Shown here in pieces: positions 59,076 through 64,000 of a stretch of 64,000 bases of DNA. The stretch covers positions 2,604,001 through 2,668,000 of the forward strand of contig NC_079973.1 in the NCBI RefSeq assembly GCF_029852145.1, read 5' to 3'. Numbering within the stretch: position 1 is the first letter of the stretch; each line of letters opens with the position of its first letter. The DNA is from Microplitis mediator. Taxonomy: Eukaryota; Arthropoda; Insecta; Hymenoptera; Braconidae. The notes beneath the pieces are model-generated. The model made no database searches, was not told the DNA's origin, and saw only the letters and a list, made by a program, of their open reading frames with translations. A program made the translations under genes and the position numbers.

Positions 59076-60775
59076 TATTTGCAAAAATAAAAATAAAAAT
59101 TTCAGTATGTCCATTTTGCCCCTTCCGTAAATTTTTTATGTAGCTTAAATAATTAAAAAAACTGAGTCTTAAAGACAGATGTGATCAAGGACAATCAAAA
59201 GGTCTCGCGTCGTTTCACAAGTGACTCGAGAATGCCCGGAAGATTTTTCCAGGACGTTGATCCCCATTGTTTCGATCCTGGAATCTTTAAATTGCGTAAT
59301 ATGCCGTAGGTAACGAGGCGTCTGAGATAAAAATAAAAAAATAAACTCCATGGACAAACAAAAAGCTCCGTAACTCACAATACTTAAGTATAATTTAATA
59401 CAAGGTAGCAGACAGTCGTAATAAAATTATTGACTCCAAAGAGAATGAGAGAGACCTCCAGTAAAGACCGAGCCCGTAACCGGGAGTCGGACCGACCCGA
59501 GACTGCAATTAAAAATAATTTAATAGATACCTATCGACATCGTCAAAAATCCGCCACAAACGCCATTTATTCGCGTTGCTCACCGACCATTAAATCACAG
59601 GCCTTTTTTTCTTTGTCACGACAAAAACTCGGATCGCAAATTATCAGTTTTAGTTTCAGCTGTAGTTTATGTAATTACCGGTGAGTTATGCGTACTCGTT
59701 GACCGCAGTGTCCTTTGGCTCTTGATGCCTGGGACGTACGAGCCGCGATACTGGTACCGAGTTCTCCATCAGTTAACCGGAAACGGATGCACGCTTCACG
59801 AGTGCCCAACTCATGTATCCCATCCGATATCAGTACAAACATTAACTCGCACTCACACTCAAATTAAATATATATAAATATATATAAAAAGTCTATCGTT
59901 GACTCATCACAGACCGAATAAAAGTAATCACGCAAACGTGAATCGCTTCTAACAATCGCTCTTACGTAGCCTCCATTTTTTACCGCCACAAATATCGCAG
60001 CCACCCATTGTATGAAAAAAAATCTTTGCTTATATAACAAAAATAAATTCTTCGTTTATTTATATTTTTATAAATAAAATAAACTTCATTAATATTAAAT
60101 TACACGAGTTTAGATCAATTAACGGAACCTTGATTGTGTTAAAGCAGCGTAACGACACCGTCCAATTCTTACATAAAGACCCAGTGGATGAATAATAAAA
60201 AAAAACTCCGAGCCGAGCAAAAACGTCTTAGATTGTTGGAGATAAATAACATGACCGAGTACTTAATTAAGATTTATTATTTATAATAAATAATTTCAAT
60301 AAATACCTCGTTGCTGGGGTTGCTGTTGTTATTATTATTATTATATATATGCATAGTGAAAATTTATCGTAGACATTGTAGTCGAAAAAAAAACCTCATG
60401 TTGGGACTCTTAGTCGACTGGTTTAGTTGGGTTATCGCTGCGGCGTGACCGCATAAAAGCCCGTAATATTTTATGTGAACACGTGTATGAGTAAGGTCAG
60501 TGTTGCTCCTGTTCTCTCGTTGTTCAGATCTATGCTATGTATATAAACACACGCACACATATTAATATGTGTATGTGTATATGTATATGGATATGTATAT
60601 GAACCCGCAGTCGACCGAGTGTGTCCTGGATAACAATACGCGGGTACGCGAAACGCTCCGATGGCCATGAGACAGCAAAACTGCATCAATAATTTTTAAA
60701 AATGAAATAAAATAAATCTATTGTTGTGATAAATGATTTACAGTTTTTTCCTTTTGATAAATTTTTTTTTATGTA
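59076..60775. other. Unique DNA
   Basis: Holds an 84-codon ORF at 59430-59684 (+) whose stop overlaps a donor-like GGTGAGT. Its end phase does not fit the exon at 62861, and it has no recognisable features. Not called. Confidence 0.4.
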
Positions 60776-61353
60776 TACTGTAAAAAATTTGCGGATTACT
60801 GTTTTTTTTTTTTTTTAATTCCCGGAGCGAAATTTACTCCGGAGAAGTTTATTTTAATATTAAAACTCTGAATCGGAGTACCCATGCAGGAGTTGCCAGA
60901 GTTGAACGACGGGCCCTACTTGGCCCAGCACTGGGGAACCTAGCTTTGGCACCTATATTGGCCCATGATTGGCTCAAGATTGGGTACTCAGTCCTGGCTG
61001 ACAATGATTACCCGGGCTTGGGCCAAAACTGGGTAACCTAGCCGTGGCCGTTCAATGGCAATCCAGGCATGGGCCAGGTCTGGCAACCAGGCTTGGCCCG
61101 AGATTATCATTCTAGACTTTTACCAAAACTGGGCCAAGACTGGCTTACAAGCTTGGCCCAAGGTTCTACAATGTTGGGCCAAGCCTGGGCCCGTACTACT
61201 TTCCTCTCTGGGTAAATGTGGATTTTAAAAAAATCCAGATCACTTTGCTGGAAAAATAAATTCCCTATACAGAGAAATTTTTTTAAAAAACTCTGGAACT
61301 CTGAGTGACTGAATTCGAATTTAAATAAAATCTGTAATCACTCCCAATTTTTT
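60776..61353. repeat. Family C element, copy 6, split by R
   Basis: Starts TACTGTAAAAAATTTGCGGA and ends AATCACTCCCAATTTTTTG. The C body AAACTCTGAATCGGAG and ATGTGGATTTTAAAAAAATC is interrupted by a GC-rich insertion at 60879-61214. Confidence 0.7.
60879..61214. mobile_element. Element R: GC-rich TTGGGCCAA repeat inserted in C6
   Basis: Very different in base composition from everything around it. It is full of TTGGCCCA, TTGGGCCAA, CTGGGTAACC and GGCTTGG in both orientations. It starts TACCCATGCAGGAG and ends TTTCCTCTCTGGGTA, short inverted ends (TACCCA/TGGGTA). No ORF. An unclassified MITE-like or satellite-like unit. Confidence 0.7.
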
Positions 61354-62840
61354 GTTTGCATACGTGATTTGATAATCAATAAGAACTTTGGACAGCTTAA
61401 TTTTGTATTATAAGTATATATATAAATAAAATATTAAGTAGCGAGAAATACATGAGTCTGAATGTCCAGATGATTTACGCTGACACTGCGGCAGCAGGTT
61501 GCTCTGTAAGATTATTGTAAGTACAGAGGGATCTTGAAAGAAATAAAAGCTCAAAGTACAAGTAGTCAGAGTACTAACTCTATGTCTGGGTGCGTAGATC
61601 ATACTTACTCGGCTATAAAGACCACGGAACATATATATATATACATACATATATACTTTACGATTGTGTGGGCGTAAGTATCCAGTGTATGTAGACTGGA
61701 AGTCGCTCAAACAAATTACGTGCTGTAGTAGTTCACGTGTGACAGAGGACGATCTGCAAATGCTGATGCAAACGACTCGAGGCGACGTTAAAATTGTCAC
61801 TGGTAATGTCCTGGCGGGTGGCCATTGCATTTTATTTACTGCGGCCATGTGTCAATTTAATATTTTACTTATTTAATTACAATTCAACTTCCTGGTCATT
61901 TTCTTTTTTATCTTCCAAGATTTTAATGCCTTCATTGAGATTTATAATTCAAGATGGCCATTAATTTATTGAATCACATTAATATATATTGATCTAGATG
62001 ATAAACTTGTCGGATTAGATCATTTAAATCATCATTACTTTGATACAAATCAATTGATAGCCTTTATTTTTTTAAATCATCGATCGTTCCCGCGCTTTTT
62101 TTAAATTTATAAATTATTACAGTAAAAATAATTGAATCCTGGCGGCCTTATTAAGTACAGAATTACTCAGTAATTATTTAATATCTGAGTAATTGACTTT
62201 TAATGACAGTCTTCTTGCCATTGGCCTGTTCTCAGCCAATGGATTTGCATGAAAAGTAATTTTGAGGCCTACAGAATTCTCCATTGTAATTTTAATTAAT
62301 AAAGAGGGCTAGGATTTAAGTAATTAGTCTGTCAGTTATTGAGTGTGAGGCCAAAAGTTTTTTTTTTACCGATTGCGTTACAAAAAAATTATAAATCGTT
62401 AATTAATTGTCTGTATGAATAAAAAATGATTAAGTTTGAGAATAAAATAAATGAAAGATTTATTTTACGGTAAAAAATGAATCCCAGTCTGACCTACAAC
62501 CTTGAGACGATGAATCGAGTCCTTCATCAGAGTTATCGATGCGCGGTAAAATACAAAGAATACTATATATATTTATATATATATAAGTCTAGGACCGTTA
62601 GATTGTCGTAAATGCACGTGGGTCACGACGAGTCGTGAGTCGACACTTTTACTCAATCGATCTCTGAACAATAAAGTCAACAAAAACAAAACCACAACCG
62701 TACGATCGGTACTGATACATTTTTTTGATCGATTTATATATCGATCTTTTTATTTAAAATCTTAGACTATTTTCTAGGTCACTAGTTTTGTTTAATTCAA
62801 TTTAATATATTATGATATATATTTATATATATATATATAT
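61354..62840 (+). other. Intron or 5' flank of the right-edge gene, unique DNA
   Basis: No repeat family seen. GTAAGTAT at 61672 is a good donor match but nothing coding leads into it. ORFs at 61408-61848 (-) and 61664-61876 (+) overlap and are not supported. A TA run at 62815-62840 precedes the polypyrimidine tract. Confidence 0.45.
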
Positions 62841-62860
62841 ATTTTTTTTTTTTATTTCAG
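62841..62860 (+). promoter_or_regulatory. 3' splice site (polypyrimidine tract and AG)
   Basis: A run of T ends in ATTTCAG, and the long open frame begins directly after the AG at 62859-62860. The frame needs two bases (AT) to complete a codon begun in the previous exon, so the intron is phase 1. Confidence 0.8.
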
Positions 62861-64000
62861 ATGAAATACAAGACCACCGACAGAGCAGGACAGCTTCGCA
62901 CACGGAATCGCCGACGTCCAAGGCGAAGCGTGAGCAAATATTCCGAAATCGGCTGGCAGCTCGTCGACGTCAGGCCTTGACGCGATCAAACATTTCCTCA
63001 AAAAGTCACTTAAATTCAACTCTGCGCTCAAAACCGGCCGCTAATGTATCGAAAAATTCCGTGGATATGCTCGAGGTCCAAGAAACTAGACACAGCGTCT
63101 ACGTGACCGCGCCGTCCGATGACCAGCCTTCGGTGATTATTGATGATAGTGATGATGATGACGATGCTGCCGGAGGTACTGACGTCGAAAGTCACTCAAT
63201 GTCAAAATCATCAGAAGATCGTGCGTCAGAGTCAAAAGATCACAATCACGGGACAATAACTTCATCAGCACGTAATTCATCAGTCAAAAATTCATCTTTG
63301 TCTCTACGAATTCAAAAGAATGATGACCAGTCACAGACTCAGACTCAGTCAAGACGTAAAAATACCGTAGTGATGCCCGAGTCTCTTTACAATCACTTCC
63401 GTCCAGTCGAGAGGAATATTCCTATTGAAGATATGACGCAGTTTCGATACTTTGGTCAAAAAATACGTCCGGAAAACACGACGAGCAACAATTCCGTTGA
63501 AGTGACGTCTGTATCGCCGAACTCATCACAAAATCGCCGACGTTTTTTTGTAAAAGGCTTCAGTACCACAGCAACGCCGTCAGCGGTACCGGGATTATCA
63601 CCTGGCACTGCAATTCCTAAGCTAGAGGAAATTCTAAACGAAGAGATGAATATCGCAGTGGAGAAATCAACTGTTGAGCGCAACAAAATTCCAAAGACTA
63701 AGAATGTCTTTAGAAGTACGAGTTTGTATTTAAGAAAAAGTCCATCTCCAGCGTCCCAAGTATCGGGCTCGCCACAAATCAGAGCGTCAGATCCTACGAT
63801 TATGTCAAACATTATTGGAACAAATAGAAGCATTCACGAGTCGTCCGCTCACGCTACAGAGCAGTTGGTGGTAACAGCCTCGGTTAAAGAGGAGAAGGAA
63901 AAGAAAGAGGAAAAGAAGAAGGATCAGTTAAGAGTTAATTCAGCCTACCAGATAAACGTCTCGACCCAGATTCCTGAGGAGCCACACCAACGCAACCTAC
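62861..64000 (+). CDS. Partial internal exon of an unrecognised Ser/Thr-rich, low-complexity protein
   Basis: The frame with complete codons from 62863 (GAA) is open to the window end: one split codon plus 379 full codons. GC content is clearly above the flanking intron. Counting the split codon as residue 1, I see: a basic segment at 21-42 (KAKREQIFRNRLAARRRQ); an acidic run at 95-102; Ser/Asn/Gln-rich linkers; a less repetitive block at 177-205 containing FRPVERNIPIED and FRYFGQKIRPE; and a Lys/Glu cluster at 343-356. About ten N-X-S/T sequons occur, suggestive of a secreted or extracellular protein but also expected in Ser/Asn-rich sequence. There is no transmembrane segment and no domain I recognise; the block at 177-205 is the likeliest conserved part. 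The ATG at 62861 is not the start, because its frame stops after about 40 codons. The 125-codon minus-strand ORF at 63456-63833 is a shadow. Exons before and after lie outside what I can identify. Confidence 0.8.

Noticed and set aside
59430..59684. 84-codon ORF ending at a GTGAGT donor-like site as the missing upstream exon
   Set aside because: Splicing there leaves two bases, whereas the exon at 62861 requires one. The peptide has no distinguishing features.
61408..61848. 146-codon minus-strand ORF
   Set aside because: Overlaps a + strand ORF, has low-complexity Tyr/Ile segments from TA repeats, and no domain or splice context.
62861..62980. ATG at 62861 as a translation start
   Set aside because: Its frame stops after about 40 codons. 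The long frame is offset by two bases and runs open through the acceptor-proximal sequence, so the AT is part of a split codon.
63456..63833. 125-codon ORF on the minus strand
   Set aside because: It is the antisense shadow of the + strand coding exon.

Overview
The window looks like AT-rich nuclear DNA of an insect. The signs are a spliceosomal acceptor feeding one open coding exon at the right edge, no bacterial gene organisation, abundant AT-rich microsatellites and a dense load of short non-autonomous palindromic repeats. The repeat style (for example an element with ACGTACGT-type repeats and a GATTTTGATGGTTGAGG block) resembles what I associate with parasitoid Hymenoptera. That is an impression, not a proof.

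The only convincing coding sequence is the exon from 62861 to beyond the window end, on the + strand. It follows a polypyrimidine tract and AG acceptor and stays open for about 380 residues of a Ser/Thr-rich, low-complexity protein I do not recognise. Everything from 1 to 62860 appears non-coding: either a very large intron of this gene or intron plus 5' flank. None of the short ORFs in it has convincing protein character.

The non-coding part is a mosaic of apparently unique AT-rich DNA and interspersed repeats. I sorted the repeats by reading them against each other and gave them working letters. Family A is a ~200-bp palindrome with ends ATGATACTGAAG/CTTCAGTATCAT, about 15 copies and 8-9-bp target duplications. 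Family B is a ~200-bp palindrome with ends ATGAGTGTGAATG, probably a relative of A. Family C carries GGAGTGAATTCGGAGTG motifs, often with ACACTGTAAAAA-like ends. Family D runs ~420-610 bp with ends AGGGCCAGGATTTTTGC and ~9-bp target duplications. Family E has ends TAGGGGAGGGGCAAAA. Families F, L and N share a TACACAGAAAAAA-type end. G, H, I, O and P are single large inverted-repeat elements. J, K, M and an F array are tandem blocks of 125-290-bp units. Q and R are insertions that split older copies of A and C.

The most informative part is the nesting. A sits inside C, F and L copies in many places; B sits inside A inside C at 58.4-59.1 kb; Q splits an A at 31.0-32.1 kb; R splits a C at 60.8-61.4 kb. 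This gives a relative order of insertion. The stretches between repeats (notably 34.5-35.6, 47.1-50.6, 51.7-55.5 and 56.1-58.3 kb) include visibly GC-richer unique sequence and are where regulatory elements or a missed 5' exon would be looked for first.
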